From the NCBI RefSeq assembly GCF_001014645.1, contig NZ_LASZ01000013.1, forward strand, positions 29,854 through 93,853: a stretch of 64,000 nucleotides of DNA. Reading direction: 5' to 3'. The notes under the pieces are model-generated. The model was not told the DNA's origin. It made no database searches and was given only the letters and a program-made list of their open reading frames with translations. A program made the position numbers and the translations under genes. Shown here piece after piece: positions 8,868 through 18,589 of this stretch (positions are counted from its first letter, which is position 1; each line of letters begins with the position of its first letter). Origin of the DNA: Luteimonas sp. FCS-9 (GTDB lineage Bacteria > Pseudomonadota > Gammaproteobacteria > Xanthomonadales > Xanthomonadaceae).

Positions 8868-9341
8868 CTAGGCCACCACTCCGCGCAGCGCGCGCTCGAT
8901 CGCATCGAGGTCCGGGATCTGCACGACCTCCTCGCCCAGTCGCACGCGGGCGCGTACCGCGAACGGCAGCGACGCGCCGCCCTCGGTGCCGGCATCGACC
9001 AGTTGGCCGGGCGAGACCGTGACCAGGCGCGGGAAGCCGTGGGTCACCAGCGCGAAGTACGGCAGGCGCGCATCGCCGCCGAGCGCCTTGAGCACGATCA
9101 CCTTGCTGCCGAGCCCGGCCGCATCGTCTTCCTGGCCCGACAGCGTCGCGAACGCGACCAGCGGCAGGCGCCAGCCGCGCCAGCGCAGCCGGCCCGGCAG
9201 CCAGGCCGGCGCCGCCGGGACCGGTTCGGGCGCCGAATACGACAGCACCTCGGAGATCGTCGCGTTCGGCAACAGCAGCGGGGTCGAGCCGACCCGGATC
9301 AGCACGCAGCGGATGTCGTGCGCGGCGTTCACAGCGTCCAT
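8868..9341 (-). CDS. chpC: CheW-like protein of the pilus chemosensory cluster (ChpC-like)
   Basis: A 157-residue single CheW-type domain: LLLPNATISEVLSY, GRLRWRGWRLPLVAF and a C-terminal RLGEEVVQIPDLDAIERAL. CheW domains couple receptor arrays to the kinase. It is the last gene of the cluster, with its start codon inside the 3' end of the chpB-like gene (13 bp overlap). Its place after chpB equals that of chpC in Pseudomonas aeruginosa, where ChpC is an auxiliary adaptor next to PilI. The ChpC assignment rests mainly on position. Confidence 0.78.
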   Translation of the reverse strand: MDAVNAAHDIRCVLIRVGSTPLLLPNATISEVLSYSAPEPVPAAPAWLPGRLRWRGWRLPLVAFATLSGQEDDAAGLGSKVIVLKALGGDARLPYFALVTHGFPRLVTVSPGQLVDAGTEGGASLPFAVRARVRLGEEVVQIPDLDAIERALRGVVA

Positions 9342-10696
9342 GACCCGTCCTCGATCGCGGGGCCGGGCGCGGCGTCGGGCATCCAGCGCTCGACGAGCCA
9401 CGCGGCGATCTGCGCCGGCGCGCCGCTCCGGCCGCCGCGTGCGACCAGCGCGTGCGTCGCGGCCGGATCGTAGCAGCCCGGCTCGGACTGCGCGGCGACC
9501 AGCGCGCCGTGCCATGCCGGCCCCGTGGCCAGTTCGACCAGCGCGGGATCGGCGCCGCTGAGCAGCAGCCACGCGCTGTCGTCGGGCGGCACCGCCCGCG
9601 CGAGCGCCGCGAGGTCGCCGTCGGCGGCGAAGCGCAGCTGCCCGCCGGCGCGCAGCGGTAGCAGGTCGGGCGGCAGGAAGTAGACCTCGCCCGGCGCGAT
9701 CGTCATGCCCGCCTCGGCCAACTGCACCGGGGCGGCGGTCACGCGCGCCATCTGGCGCACGAGCCGGTCGTAGCGCCCGCCGTCGAGGCGCAGCCGCACC
9801 AGGACCGGACGCGGGAAGCCCTCGGGCAGCGCGGCCAGCAATTGCCTGACTGCATCCGGACCGCCCAGGCCGCCGTCCACGAGCACCAGGCCGCGCTGCG
9901 GGCCCTGTCCGTAGCTGTCGGCATCGGCCAGCGACAGGCCGGCGATCCGCTGCTCGAGCTCGGCGAGGTCGGTCGCCGGCTTGGCCGGTGCCAGCGACGC
10001 GTCGGCGTCGGGCGTGGCGGCGAGCCCGCGGAACGACGGCAGCGCGTCGAGGTCGGACGCCGGCGGGGCGGACGTTGAGCCGGCGTCGGCATCGGCCGGC
10101 GCGTCGAGCGATGCGAGGCCGGCGGCGTCGGGCAGGTTCGCGTCGTCGTCCGGGTCGCGCACGGGCGCGAACGGGCCGTCGTCGAGTGCCAGCACGAACG
10201 CGGGCGGCGCCGGCGGGCCGTCGGGCGGCTCGCCGTACTCGGCGGCCACCGGGTCGAACGCATGGGCGGCGCCGTCGGCACGCGGCGCGGCCGGTGCGGG
10301 CGCGATCGATGCGGCATCGACGTCCATCGCACCGGCACCCGGCGGCAGCGCGTCGTGGCGCAATCGCAGCTTGACGGCGAGATGGCGGACCCAGCGCGCG
10401 GCGTCCCAGCCGCTGCGCTCGAGCACCAGCGCGGTCTCCTCGAACACCACGATCCGCCCGGGCCGTTCGAGCGCCGGCGCGAGCGCGTCCAGGGCGTCCT
10501 CGACCGCCGGCTCGAGCGCGACGACGATCGCCTCCGGGGCGAGCGCGTCGAGGGCACGGACGTCCGCGGCCAGCGGGTCGACGGGCCGCAGCACGTCCGC
10601 GCCCGCCTCCACCAGCCCCTCGACGATCCGATCGCAGGCCGGCCCCGGCCGGGCCAGCACGACCACGCGGGTCGCGGGCGCTGCGCGCTCAGCCAT
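9329..10696 (-). CDS. chpB: ChpB-like CheB-fold protein, catalytic residues apparently lost
   Basis: 455 residues. The first 110 resemble a receiver fold without convincing phospho-Asp. A low-complexity Ala/Pro/Asp linker (about 120-240) follows, then a domain that aligns by eye with the CheB methylesterase (LVLVDGGLGGPDAVRQLLAALP, GEVYFLPPD). The catalytic Ser of CheB (GASxGG) is replaced in DGGLGG. The catalytic His of the QHMP segment aligns with Leu in VRLRLDGG. The loop with the catalytic Asp (LTGMGxDG) reads LLSGADP. It overlaps chpA by 8 bp. A structural or scaffold role is more likely than demethylation. The symbol reflects position, not proven activity. Confidence 0.75.
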   Translation of the reverse strand: MAERAAPATRVVVLARPGPACDRIVEGLVEAGADVLRPVDPLAADVRALDALAPEAIVVALEPAVEDALDALAPALERPGRIVVFEETALVLERSGWDAARWVRHLAVKLRLRHDALPPGAGAMDVDAASIAPAPAAPRADGAAHAFDPVAAEYGEPPDGPPAPPAFVLALDDGPFAPVRDPDDDANLPDAAGLASLDAPADADAGSTSAPPASDLDALPSFRGLAATPDADASLAPAKPATDLAELEQRIAGLSLADADSYGQGPQRGLVLVDGGLGGPDAVRQLLAALPEGFPRPVLVRLRLDGGRYDRLVRQMARVTAAPVQLAEAGMTIAPGEVYFLPPDLLPLRAGGQLRFAADGDLAALARAVPPDDSAWLLLSGADPALVELATGPAWHGALVAAQSEPGCYDPAATHALVARGGRSGAPAQIAAWLVERWMPDAAPGPAIEDGSWTL

Positions 10697-13600
10697 CGTC
10701 GCGCTCCGGTCCGAGCAGCGCCTGCACGTGACGCAGCAGCTCGGACTCCTGGTACGGCTTGCCGAGGTAGCGGTCGACGCCGATCTCCAGCGCGCGCTCG
10801 CGGTGCTTGTCGCCCGTGCGGGAGGTGATCATCATCAGCGGCAGCTCGCGCAGCCGCGGATCGGCCTTCATCCGCATCGCCAGTTCGTAGCCATCCATGC
10901 GCGGCATCTCGATGTCGAGGAGTACGAGGTCGGGGATGCGCTCGTCCATGCGCTCGAGCGCGTCGACGCCATCCTTCGCGGTCACCACTTCCAGCCCCTG
11001 CCGTTCCAGCGCGCGGCCGGTGACCTTGCGCATCGTGATCGAATCGTCGACCACCAGCACCAGCGGCACCGCGCGCGCGCCGGACGCGGCCGGCGCATCG
11101 GTCGCCTCGGCCGGTGCGTCCGTCGTCCGCTGCGCGGCCTGCCGGCGCGCCAGCGGCGCGATGTCCAGGATCACGACCACGCGGCCGTCGCCCATGATCG
11201 TGGCGCCGAAGATGCCCGGGATCGACGTGACCTGCGGGCCGACCGGCTTCACGACGATCTCGCGGTTGCCCAGGATCTCGTCCACCGCCACGGCGGCCCG
11301 CAGTTCGCCGGCGCGGATCAGCAGCAGCGGCATCTGCAGCTGGCCCTCGGCGCGCGCCGGCGCCTGGCCGACCAGACGGCCGAGGTCGTGCAGGTCGTAG
11401 TCCTCGTCGCCGTAGCGGTAGCCGCCGCCGGCGCGCAGCGCGTCGCGGGCGATGCGTCCCACGCCGCGCACCGAGGCGATCGGGACCGCGAACGTGGTCT
11501 CGCCGATGCGCACGAACGCGGCCTGGGTCACCGCGAGCGTCTGCGGCAGGCGCAGCACGAACGTGGTGCCGGCGCCGTCCTGCGAGCGGATGTCGACACT
11601 GCCTCCGAGCTGGCGCACTTCGCGGGCGACGACGTCCAGCCCGACGCCGCGACCGGCCACGTGGCTGAGCGCGGTCGCGGTCGAAAAACCGGGCTGCAGG
11701 ATCAGCGCGTCCAGGTCGCCCTGCGCGATCTCCGCATCCGGCGCCAGCAGGCCCCGCGCCTGGGCGCGGCGGCGGATCGCGGCGCGGTCGAGACCGGCGC
11801 CGTCGTCGGCGACCTCCAGCACGATCTCCGAACCCTCGCGGCGGACCGCGATCCGGACGCCGCCCTCCTCCGGCTTGCCGGCCGCCCGTCGCGCCGCCGG
11901 CGATTCGAGCCCGTGCGCGACCGCATTGCGCAGCAGGTGCTCGAGCGGCGACACCATGCGTTCGAGCACGTTGCGGTCGAGCTCGCCCTGGGTGCCGGCC
12001 AGATGCAGCTGCACCTGCTTGCCGGTGTCCTGCGCGGCCTGCCGGACCACGCGGCGCAGGCGCGGTACGAGGCCGTCGAACGGGACCATGCGCGTGCGCA
12101 TCAGTCCTTCCTGGAGATCCGAGCTCACGCGCGACTGCTGCTGCAGCAGCGATTCGTAGTGCCGGGTCTGGTCGTCGAGCGTCTGCTGCAGGCTGTCCAG
12201 GTCGGCGGCGGTCTCGCCCAGCGCGCGCGACAGCTGCTGCAGCGTCGAGAAGCGGTCGAGTTCCAGCGGGTCGAACGCGACGTCGCCGGCGTCGCCCTCG
12301 CGCCGGTAGCGCGCGACGATCTGGGCCTCGGTCTCGATGTCGAGCCGGCGCAGCTGGTCGCGCAGGCGGTCGTTGGTCTGTGCCAGTTCGAGCATCGCGC
12401 CGCGGAACGTGCCGAGTTGCTGTTCGAGCCGCGCGCGGTAGATCGCGACCTCGCCGGCGTAGGTGACCAGGCGGTCGAGCAGGCCGGCGCGGATGCGCAC
12501 CTGTTCCTGCGGTCCGCGCACGCCGTCCTCGTCGCCCTCGGCCGCGACCTCGGCAACCGGCAACGGCGCCGACAGCGGCGCGAGGACCGCACGGGGCGAC
12601 GCAGCGCCGGCCGCGTCCGCGGTCTGCTCGCGGGCCGCGGCGTCGCGTGCGGTCGCGACGAATGCCTCGACCAGTGCCGGCGACGGCCCGACCGCCAGGC
12701 GCCCGCCTGCGCGCACGACCATCGCGTGCAGCCGATCGAAGCCGCGCTCAAGCAGCGCGAGTTCGTCGCGGCGCAGCGCCTGGCGTCGCTCGGCGACCGC
12801 TTCGAGCAGCGTCTCCATGGCGTGGCCGAGGTCGCCGACGGCCATCAGCCCGGCCATCCGCGCGCTGCCCTTGAGCGTGTGCAGGCCGCGCTGGAGGCCC
12901 GCGATCGCCGCGCTCGCGCCGGGATCCTCGCGCAGCAGCGCCAGCCGCGCGTCGGCGTCGTCGAGCAGGTCGATGCCTTCCTCGACGAAGATGTCGACCA
13001 GTTCCGGGTCCAGGCCGGCCAGGTCGAGCGGTCCGTCGGGATCGCCGTCGGCATCCAGGCCAGGCGTCGCCGGACCCGGCACCGCGTCGGGGTCCTCGGC
13101 GGACGCGCTCGCCACGGCGGGGACAATCGGGGCGTCCGGTGGACGATCGTCGGCGCGCGTGTCGGTGACGTCGGTGGCGTCGGTCGTCTCGGCCGCGTTC
13201 GCCGCGTCGGGGGCACCATCGGCCGGCGCGCTCGCCCGCTCCACGGCGCGCGATGCCAGCGTCTCGTAGCGGCGTCGCTCGGCGGCGAGGACGCCCGCAT
13301 CGATCGCCGCCTGCCGCTGCTGCGCGGCCCGCGTGTGTTCGCGATGCGCCGTGTCGAGGCGTGCGGCCTCGGCACGCTCCGCCTCGAGCCGCTCGGTCTC
13401 CCGCCGCTCGCGCTCCAGGCGTTCGGCCTCGGCGCGTTCCGCTACCTCGCGCGCCGCCTCCGCGCGTGCGCGTTCCCGGCGCTCCGCCTCGAGCCGCTCG
13501 GTCTCGAGGCGCTCGGCGTCGAGCCGCTCCGCTTCCAGTCGCTCGATCGCGGACGCCTCGTCGTCCGCGATCGGCGCGTCGGGTTCTGCGAAGTCGTAGA

Positions 13601-15947
13601 CCGGCGCGGGCGGCGCCCCGAGACGGTCGCGCGCGACGCACAGCCGGGCCGCGAGCACCGGCAGCGAGGGAATGCGCGGGTCGTCGTCGTGCAGGCGCAC
13701 GAGCGTCTCGCGCAACGCCTGGCGCAGTTCGTCGATCGCGTCCACCGCCTCGGGGTCGGGCGGGGACGGCGCGGCGACCAGGCGACGGGCGTAATCCTCG
13801 GCCGGCCCCAGCAGCAGTCCGACGGCAGGGACCTCGGCCACCGCGAACGCCCCGTGCATCGTATGCAGCGCGCGCAGCAGGCGCTCGACGTCGAAGGCGT
13901 CGCCGGCGCGGACCGCCGCGAGCCAGGCATCGACCGTATCCAGGTGCGCGCTCGCATCGGCATCGAGGATCTCGAGCAGCAGCGCGTCGATTCGCGCCGG
14001 CACCGTTTCCGCGGGCGGCCCGGCCTGCGGCGCCGCTGTCGCGTGCGCCGGCGCGCGGGTAGGCAGGGTCGGCAGGGTCTCGTCGCCGGCCGCGATGCGT
14101 GCGATCGCATCGGCGAGCGCGTCCACGTCGAGCGACAGCGGCGCCTCGTCGCGCAGCGCCGCCTCCAGCGCCGGCAGCGCGCGCGCGGCCAGCATCACCG
14201 CCGCCACGACCGCGGGGCTGGCCGGGCGCAGGCCGTCGATCACCCGGTTGAGCAGGGATTCGACCGCCCAGGCGAACTCGCCGAGCTCGAGCGCGCCGAC
14301 CAGCCGTCCGTTGCCCTTCAGCGTGTGGAACACGCGGCGCAGCGGACGCAACAGCTGGGGATCGTCGGGACGTTGCCGCCAGTCGGGCAGCAGCGTGTCG
14401 AGATGCGCGATCTCGTCGGCCAGTTCCTCGAGGAAGATCGCCCGGATCTCGTCGTCGATGTCGCCGGCCACGGGCGCAAAGCCGCCCCGTTGCGCGATGT
14501 CGGGCGCCGTTTCGGGCTGAAGCCCGTGTTCGGGCTCGGACGCGACCGTCGCGGCGTCGCCGGTTCCGGGCACCGCCGCGGGTCGTCCGTCGATCTGCGG
14601 CGGCGCGTCGCGGTCGACGCGGCCGTCGGTCGCCGCGTCGGGCACCGGCCAGTAGCCGAGCGCCTCGAGGCGGGCGCGCGCCAGCTCGAGGCTGCCATCG
14701 CGATCGGCGCGCTGCTCGCGCAGCGCCTCGAGATGGACCTCCAGGCTCGCGACCGCGTCGGCGAAGGTCTCGAGCTGGTGCGCGTTCGGCACGTGGCGCC
14801 CGCCGAGCAGCTCGCGGTCCACGTACAGGCGCACGCCCGACAGGCAGGCGGCGGCCTGCGGCAGGTCGAGCATCGCCAGTGCACCGGCGACCTCGTCCAG
14901 CAGGCGCGGCACCTCGCGCAGCGCATCGTGGTCCCACCGGGTCTCGACGAAGGCGACCAGCGCCTGGCGGGCGTCGGCGAAGCCGGCGATCGCCTCGCGG
15001 ATCGCGACCGCCTTCGACTGCTGTGCCTCGGCGGCGAGCGTGCCGTCGCCGGTCGCGTTGCCCAGTTGCGCGACCTGTTCGTCCAGCGTGGCATCGACGT
15101 AGAGCAGCGCCCCGGCGATGTCCAGCAGCGCGGCCTCGTCGGCCGGGGCCGCGCCGTCAGCGATCGCGCCCAGCGCCTCGCGCTGCTGGCCGACGACCGC
15201 GCCCGCGGCGTCCAGGCCGATCATTCCCAGGGTGTCGGCGACCCGGCCCAGCAGCGTCGCCTGCGGCCGCAGCGCCGCGACGTCGCGCGCACCGGTGCGC
15301 AGGTGCAGGTCCAGCGCGTCCTTGACCCGCAGCAGGTCGTCCTTGACCGCGGCCGACACCGTGTCGAGCAGCGCGCGGTTGCGGCCGGCCAGGCTGCCGC
15401 GCGCGTGCTCAAGCTCGGCGGCGCTCGGCGCCTCCTCCCCGGCCCCGAACGCCTCGCGCAACGCGTCGAGCGCCTCGGCCGGGACGCTGTCGTCGCCCTC
15501 GGCGTCCGCAGCCGCGGCATCGAACAGCATGCGTTCGTGCAGCGCCGCCGCGCCGCGCGCGGCGCGCAGTTCGTTGAGCAGCGGCAACAGCACGATCGGG
15601 ATGTCGCGATGGCCGCCCTGCAGCCGCTCCAGGTAGTCGGGCAGCAGCAGCAGGCCGCGCAGCAGCGCCGAGGACGCCGCGTCGCGGTCGTCGACGGCCC
15701 CCTCGTGCAGCGCATCGGCCAGCCGTTCCATCTCCCCGGCCACCAGCGCGGGCGCGTGCAGCTCGACCATCCGCAGCGTCCCGGCCGCCTGGCGCAGGCA
15801 GCCGGCGCACTGGCGCAGGCGGGTGCCGTCGTCCGGCGCCTCGACGTACCGTTCCAGCTCCATCCGCGCCTGGCGCAGCACCGCGTCGAGCTCGGGCTTG
15901 ATCCAGCCCAGCATCGTGTGGTCGATGGCGTCGCGCAGCCCGCTCAT
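10689..15947 (-). CDS. chpA: ChpA/PilL hybrid chemotaxis kinase
   Basis: A 1752-residue central kinase of the type IV pilus chemosensory pathway. From the N-terminus: FimL/Hpt-like helical domains without phospho-His (1-400); a canonical Hpt (HTLKGNGR, His about 539); an atypical Hpt (HTMHGAF, His about 693); a charged ERLEAER linker (about 798-862); a third Hpt (HTLKGSARM, His about 1022); a CheA dimerisation helix pair; an HATPase (LLRNAVAHGLE about 1340, GRGVGLDVV); a CheW domain; and a receiver (phospho-Asp in LLDIEMPRMDG, about 1676). It is shorter than the roughly 2470-residue P. aeruginosa ChpA. Start ATG 15947 lies 20 bp after pilJ; longer extensions run antisense-like through pilJ and were rejected. 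Confidence 0.94.
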   Translation of the reverse strand: MSGLRDAIDHTMLGWIKPELDAVLRQARMELERYVEAPDDGTRLRQCAGCLRQAAGTLRMVELHAPALVAGEMERLADALHEGAVDDRDAASSALLRGLLLLPDYLERLQGGHRDIPIVLLPLLNELRAARGAAALHERMLFDAAAADAEGDDSVPAEALDALREAFGAGEEAPSAAELEHARGSLAGRNRALLDTVSAAVKDDLLRVKDALDLHLRTGARDVAALRPQATLLGRVADTLGMIGLDAAGAVVGQQREALGAIADGAAPADEAALLDIAGALLYVDATLDEQVAQLGNATGDGTLAAEAQQSKAVAIREAIAGFADARQALVAFVETRWDHDALREVPRLLDEVAGALAMLDLPQAAACLSGVRLYVDRELLGGRHVPNAHQLETFADAVASLEVHLEALREQRADRDGSLELARARLEALGYWPVPDAATDGRVDRDAPPQIDGRPAAVPGTGDAATVASEPEHGLQPETAPDIAQRGGFAPVAGDIDDEIRAIFLEELADEIAHLDTLLPDWRQRPDDPQLLRPLRRVFHTLKGNGRLVGALELGEFAWAVESLLNRVIDGLRPASPAVVAAVMLAARALPALEAALRDEAPLSLDVDALADAIARIAAGDETLPTLPTRAPAHATAAPQAGPPAETVPARIDALLLEILDADASAHLDTVDAWLAAVRAGDAFDVERLLRALHTMHGAFAVAEVPAVGLLLGPAEDYARRLVAAPSPPDPEAVDAIDELRQALRETLVRLHDDDPRIPSLPVLAARLCVARDRLGAPPAPVYDFAEPDAPIADDEASAIERLEAERLDAERLETERLEAERRERARAEAAREVAERAEAERLERERRETERLEAERAEAARLDTAHREHTRAAQQRQAAIDAGVLAAERRRYETLASRAVERASAPADGAPDAANAAETTDATDVTDTRADDRPPDAPIVPAVASASAEDPDAVPGPATPGLDADGDPDGPLDLAGLDPELVDIFVEEGIDLLDDADARLALLREDPGASAAIAGLQRGLHTLKGSARMAGLMAVGDLGHAMETLLEAVAERRQALRRDELALLERGFDRLHAMVVRAGGRLAVGPSPALVEAFVATARDAAAREQTADAAGAASPRAVLAPLSAPLPVAEVAAEGDEDGVRGPQEQVRIRAGLLDRLVTYAGEVAIYRARLEQQLGTFRGAMLELAQTNDRLRDQLRRLDIETEAQIVARYRREGDAGDVAFDPLELDRFSTLQQLSRALGETAADLDSLQQTLDDQTRHYESLLQQQSRVSSDLQEGLMRTRMVPFDGLVPRLRRVVRQAAQDTGKQVQLHLAGTQGELDRNVLERMVSPLEHLLRNAVAHGLESPAARRAAGKPEEGGVRIAVRREGSEIVLEVADDGAGLDRAAIRRRAQARGLLAPDAEIAQGDLDALILQPGFSTATALSHVAGRGVGLDVVAREVRQLGGSVDIRSQDGAGTTFVLRLPQTLAVTQAAFVRIGETTFAVPIASVRGVGRIARDALRAGGGYRYGDEDYDLHDLGRLVGQAPARAEGQLQMPLLLIRAGELRAAVAVDEILGNREIVVKPVGPQVTSIPGIFGATIMGDGRVVVILDIAPLARRQAAQRTTDAPAEATDAPAASGARAVPLVLVVDDSITMRKVTGRALERQGLEVVTAKDGVDALERMDERIPDLVLLDIEMPRMDGYELAMRMKADPRLRELPLMMITSRTGDKHRERALEIGVDRYLGKPYQESELLRHVQALLGPERDDG

Positions 15948-15967
15948 GGATCGATCCGCGTCCCGGC

Positions 15968-17989
15968 TCAGGTCGGCAGCTTGAAGTCGGCGACCGAGCG
16001 GCGCAGGTCGGCGGCGAGCTGGGCGAGGTTGCCGATCGATTCGGCCGTCTGGCTGGCGCCGCGCGAGGTCTGCGCGGTGATCGACTGGATCGTGTGCATC
16101 GCCTCGGTGATGTTGGTCGCGGCCGAGGACTGCTGCTGCGCGGCCGAGGAAATGCCCTCGATGAGGTCGGCCAGGCTGGTCGAGACGTTCTCGATCTCGC
16201 CCAGCGCGGTGCCCGCGTCCTCGGCCAGGCGCGCGCCGGCGACGACCTCGGAGGTCGTCTGCTCCATCGAGGTGACCGCCTCGTTGGTGTCGGACTGGAT
16301 GGTCTGCACGAGCGTTTCGATGCGGCGCGTCGCGCTGGTGGCGCGCTCGGCCAGGCGCTGCACCTCGTCGGCGACGACCGCGAAGCCGCGGCCCGCCTCG
16401 CCGGCCGAGGCGGCCTGGATCGCGGCGTTGAGCGCCAGGATGTTGGTCTGCTCGGAGATGTCGGTGATCAGCTCGACGATCGACCCGATCTCCTGCGAGC
16501 TCTCGCCCAGGCGCTTGATCCGCTTGGAGGTCTCCTGGATCTGGTCGCGGATCGAATCCATGCCTGCGATCGTCTCGCGCACCACGCCCGCACCCTTGGT
16601 CGCGATCCGCACCGAGCGCTGCGCGACGTCGGCCGATTCGGAGGAGTTGCGCGAGACCTGATCGATGCTGACGGCGATCTCGTTGATGCGGTCGGAGGCC
16701 GAATTGATCTCGTGCGCCTGGTGCTCGGCGGCGTCGGCCAGGTGCATCGCGGTGGCGCGGGTCTCCTGCGCGCTCGAGGCGACCTGCACCGAGGTGTCGT
16801 TGATGGTCTGCACCAGGCTGCGCAGCTGCTCGATCGCGTTGTTGATCGAGTCGGCGATCGCGCCGGTGATGTCCTCGGTGACCGAGGCCTTGACGGTCAG
16901 GTCGCCCTCGGCGAGCGCGCCCATCTCGTCGAGCAGCCGCATGATCGCTTCCTGGTTGCGGTTGTTGAGCTCGAGCGAGGTCTCGTAGCGCCGGCGCTGC
17001 GCACGGTTGAGCTCGGTCACCAGGCCGGCGATCGCGGCCAGCGCCAGCAGGCCGGCGATGATGCTGATCCACACGTTGCCCAGCAGGCTGCGGTCGCGCA
17101 GCGAGCCGAAGGCGGTGAAGGCGTTGAACAGCGCCTCGCTCTCGGCCAGCAGGCGGTCGGAGCCGGCGACCAGTTCGCCGGCGGCGGCCTGGGCCTGGAA
17201 CAGCTGCTCGCTGCTGGCGAGGATCGCCTCCAGATCGGTGCGCATCTGCGCCCAGGCCTCGTCGGCCCGCGCCAGCGCTGCCAGCGCGTTGCCGTTGGTC
17301 AGCGCCTGCAGTTCGCGCGTCGGCTCGCCCTCGCGCAGGCCGGTCATCACCTGCTGGAAGTCCTCGACGTTGCGGCGCAGGCCCTGGCCGGCGACCGCGG
17401 CGGCGCTGCCGCCGGCCTGCACCTCGGTCACCCGGCGCGCCATGTCGCCGGCGATCACCACCTGGCGCAGCGCCATGTACACCTGCGAGGACGGCGAGCC
17501 GCTGCTCGACATCGCCCGCACCAGTTCGTCGAGCAGCGCCTGCAGCTGGGGGACGCGCTGGCTGAAGCGGTCGGCGTGGCCGGCGAACGCGGTGACCGCG
17601 GCCTCGCCGTCGGCCAGCCGCGCCGCGCTCGTGCCCAGCGGCTCCCAGGTCCGGGCCACCGCGCCGATCGGGCCGGACACGCCCGCGGTCTGGCCGTAGC
17701 GGTCCTCGAGCTGCCGGATGTCGCTCTCGATCTGCGCCCGGGTCGCGTTGAACGCCGCGAACGCGGCGGCATTGCCGCGGGCCGCCTCCGAGCCCTGGTT
17801 GGCCAGCCGCTGGCTGTCCACGCGCAGGTTCGAGGCCGAGAAGCTCGCGCTGCCCAGCTGCGCGGCGCGCCACGTGCCGTAGCCGGTGTTGAGGATGAGG
17901 ATCGTGCCGGCGACGATCAGCAGCACGACCCAGAAGTTCGTGCCGAGAATGCGCCGCTTGCCTGCGCTGGGATCGACGACTGTGCTCAT
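15968..17989 (-). CDS. pilJ: Type IV pilus methyl-accepting chemoreceptor PilJ
   Basis: Receptor that feeds surface or pilin signals to ChpA. The 673 residues contain a membrane helix at about 19-38, a long helical periplasmic domain with PilJ-type repeats (two four-helix modules), a second membrane helix (about 305-330), a HAMP-like segment with [13 protein letters not shown], and a coiled signalling domain whose tip reads [22 protein letters not shown]. No C-terminal pentapeptide tether for adaptation enzymes is present (the end is VADFKLPT). It sits between pilI and chpA, in the order usual for this pathway. Confidence 0.96.
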   Translation of the reverse strand: MSTVVDPSAGKRRILGTNFWVVLLIVAGTILILNTGYGTWRAAQLGSASFSASNLRVDSQRLANQGSEAARGNAAAFAAFNATRAQIESDIRQLEDRYGQTAGVSGPIGAVARTWEPLGTSAARLADGEAAVTAFAGHADRFSQRVPQLQALLDELVRAMSSSGSPSSQVYMALRQVVIAGDMARRVTEVQAGGSAAAVAGQGLRRNVEDFQQVMTGLREGEPTRELQALTNGNALAALARADEAWAQMRTDLEAILASSEQLFQAQAAAGELVAGSDRLLAESEALFNAFTAFGSLRDRSLLGNVWISIIAGLLALAAIAGLVTELNRAQRRRYETSLELNNRNQEAIMRLLDEMGALAEGDLTVKASVTEDITGAIADSINNAIEQLRSLVQTINDTSVQVASSAQETRATAMHLADAAEHQAHEINSASDRINEIAVSIDQVSRNSSESADVAQRSVRIATKGAGVVRETIAGMDSIRDQIQETSKRIKRLGESSQEIGSIVELITDISEQTNILALNAAIQAASAGEAGRGFAVVADEVQRLAERATSATRRIETLVQTIQSDTNEAVTSMEQTTSEVVAGARLAEDAGTALGEIENVSTSLADLIEGISSAAQQQSSAATNITEAMHTIQSITAQTSRGASQTAESIGNLAQLAADLRRSVADFKLPT

Positions 17990-18025
17990 GCGTTGCGTTT
18001 CCTGATCGTGGTGCGCGCCGCGGCG

Positions 18026-18589
18026 TCAGGCCGCGGCATGTCTGAACTCGGGCGTGCGGGTCAGGCGGTCGAGGCTGAAGACCCCCCAGGTCGCATCGGC
18101 CTGCGCATAGGCACGGTCGACGAAGTGCGCATAGCGCCCGCCGGCGACGCGGTCGGCCGGCACCGCATCCGCCTCGAGAAAGCTGCGCTGGCCGAACAGT
18201 TCGTCGATCGTGACCGCGACGTCGCCGCCGGGCTGGCGGACCAGCAGCACCCGCTGCCCGTCCTGCAGCACGCTGCGCTCGCCCTCCAGGAACTGCCGCA
18301 GGTCGACGATCGGCAGCAGCGCGCCGCGCACGTTGCCCACGCCCAGCATCCACGGCTGCGCGCCGGGCACCGGCGTGACCGGCGGCATCGGCAGGATCTC
18401 GACGACCTCGTCGAACGCCGATGCCAGCAGCCGGCGGCCGATGCGGTAGCCGACGCCGCGCCACAGGCCCGGCGCGTCCAGCTGCTCGGGCAGGCCGGCG
18501 ACGTGCGCCAGGCTGCGCCGCTCGTAGCCGGCCAGCAGCGCGAAGGCCTCGGACGCCGGCCCCGGTGCCTCGGGCACGGTGGCGTTCAC
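18026..18589 (-). CDS. pilI: CheW-type adaptor PilI
   Basis: A 187-residue CheW domain protein that couples PilJ to ChpA. Conserved features are GVGYRIGRRLLASAFDEVVEIL, WMLGVGNVRGALLPIVDLRQFL and a C-terminal DELFGQRSF segment. The start is GTG 18589, which overlaps the pilH stop as GTGA. No ATG start would keep the N-terminal strand, so GTG is favoured. About 36 bp separates it from pilJ. Confidence 0.93.
   Translation of the reverse strand: MNATVPEAPGPASEAFALLAGYERRSLAHVAGLPEQLDAPGLWRGVGYRIGRRLLASAFDEVVEILPMPPVTPVPGAQPWMLGVGNVRGALLPIVDLRQFLEGERSVLQDGQRVLLVRQPGGDVAVTIDELFGQRSFLEADAVPADRVAGGRYAHFVDRAYAQADATWGVFSLDRLTRTPEFRHAAA

Noticed and set aside
9981..16661. A 2226-codon open frame on the plus strand across the chp genes
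   Set aside because: It is the mirror of chpA/chpB: composition is His/Arg/Gln noise, no domain is recognisable, and the minus strand has clear Hpt, ATPase and receiver motifs. Long antisense frames are expected at this GC content.
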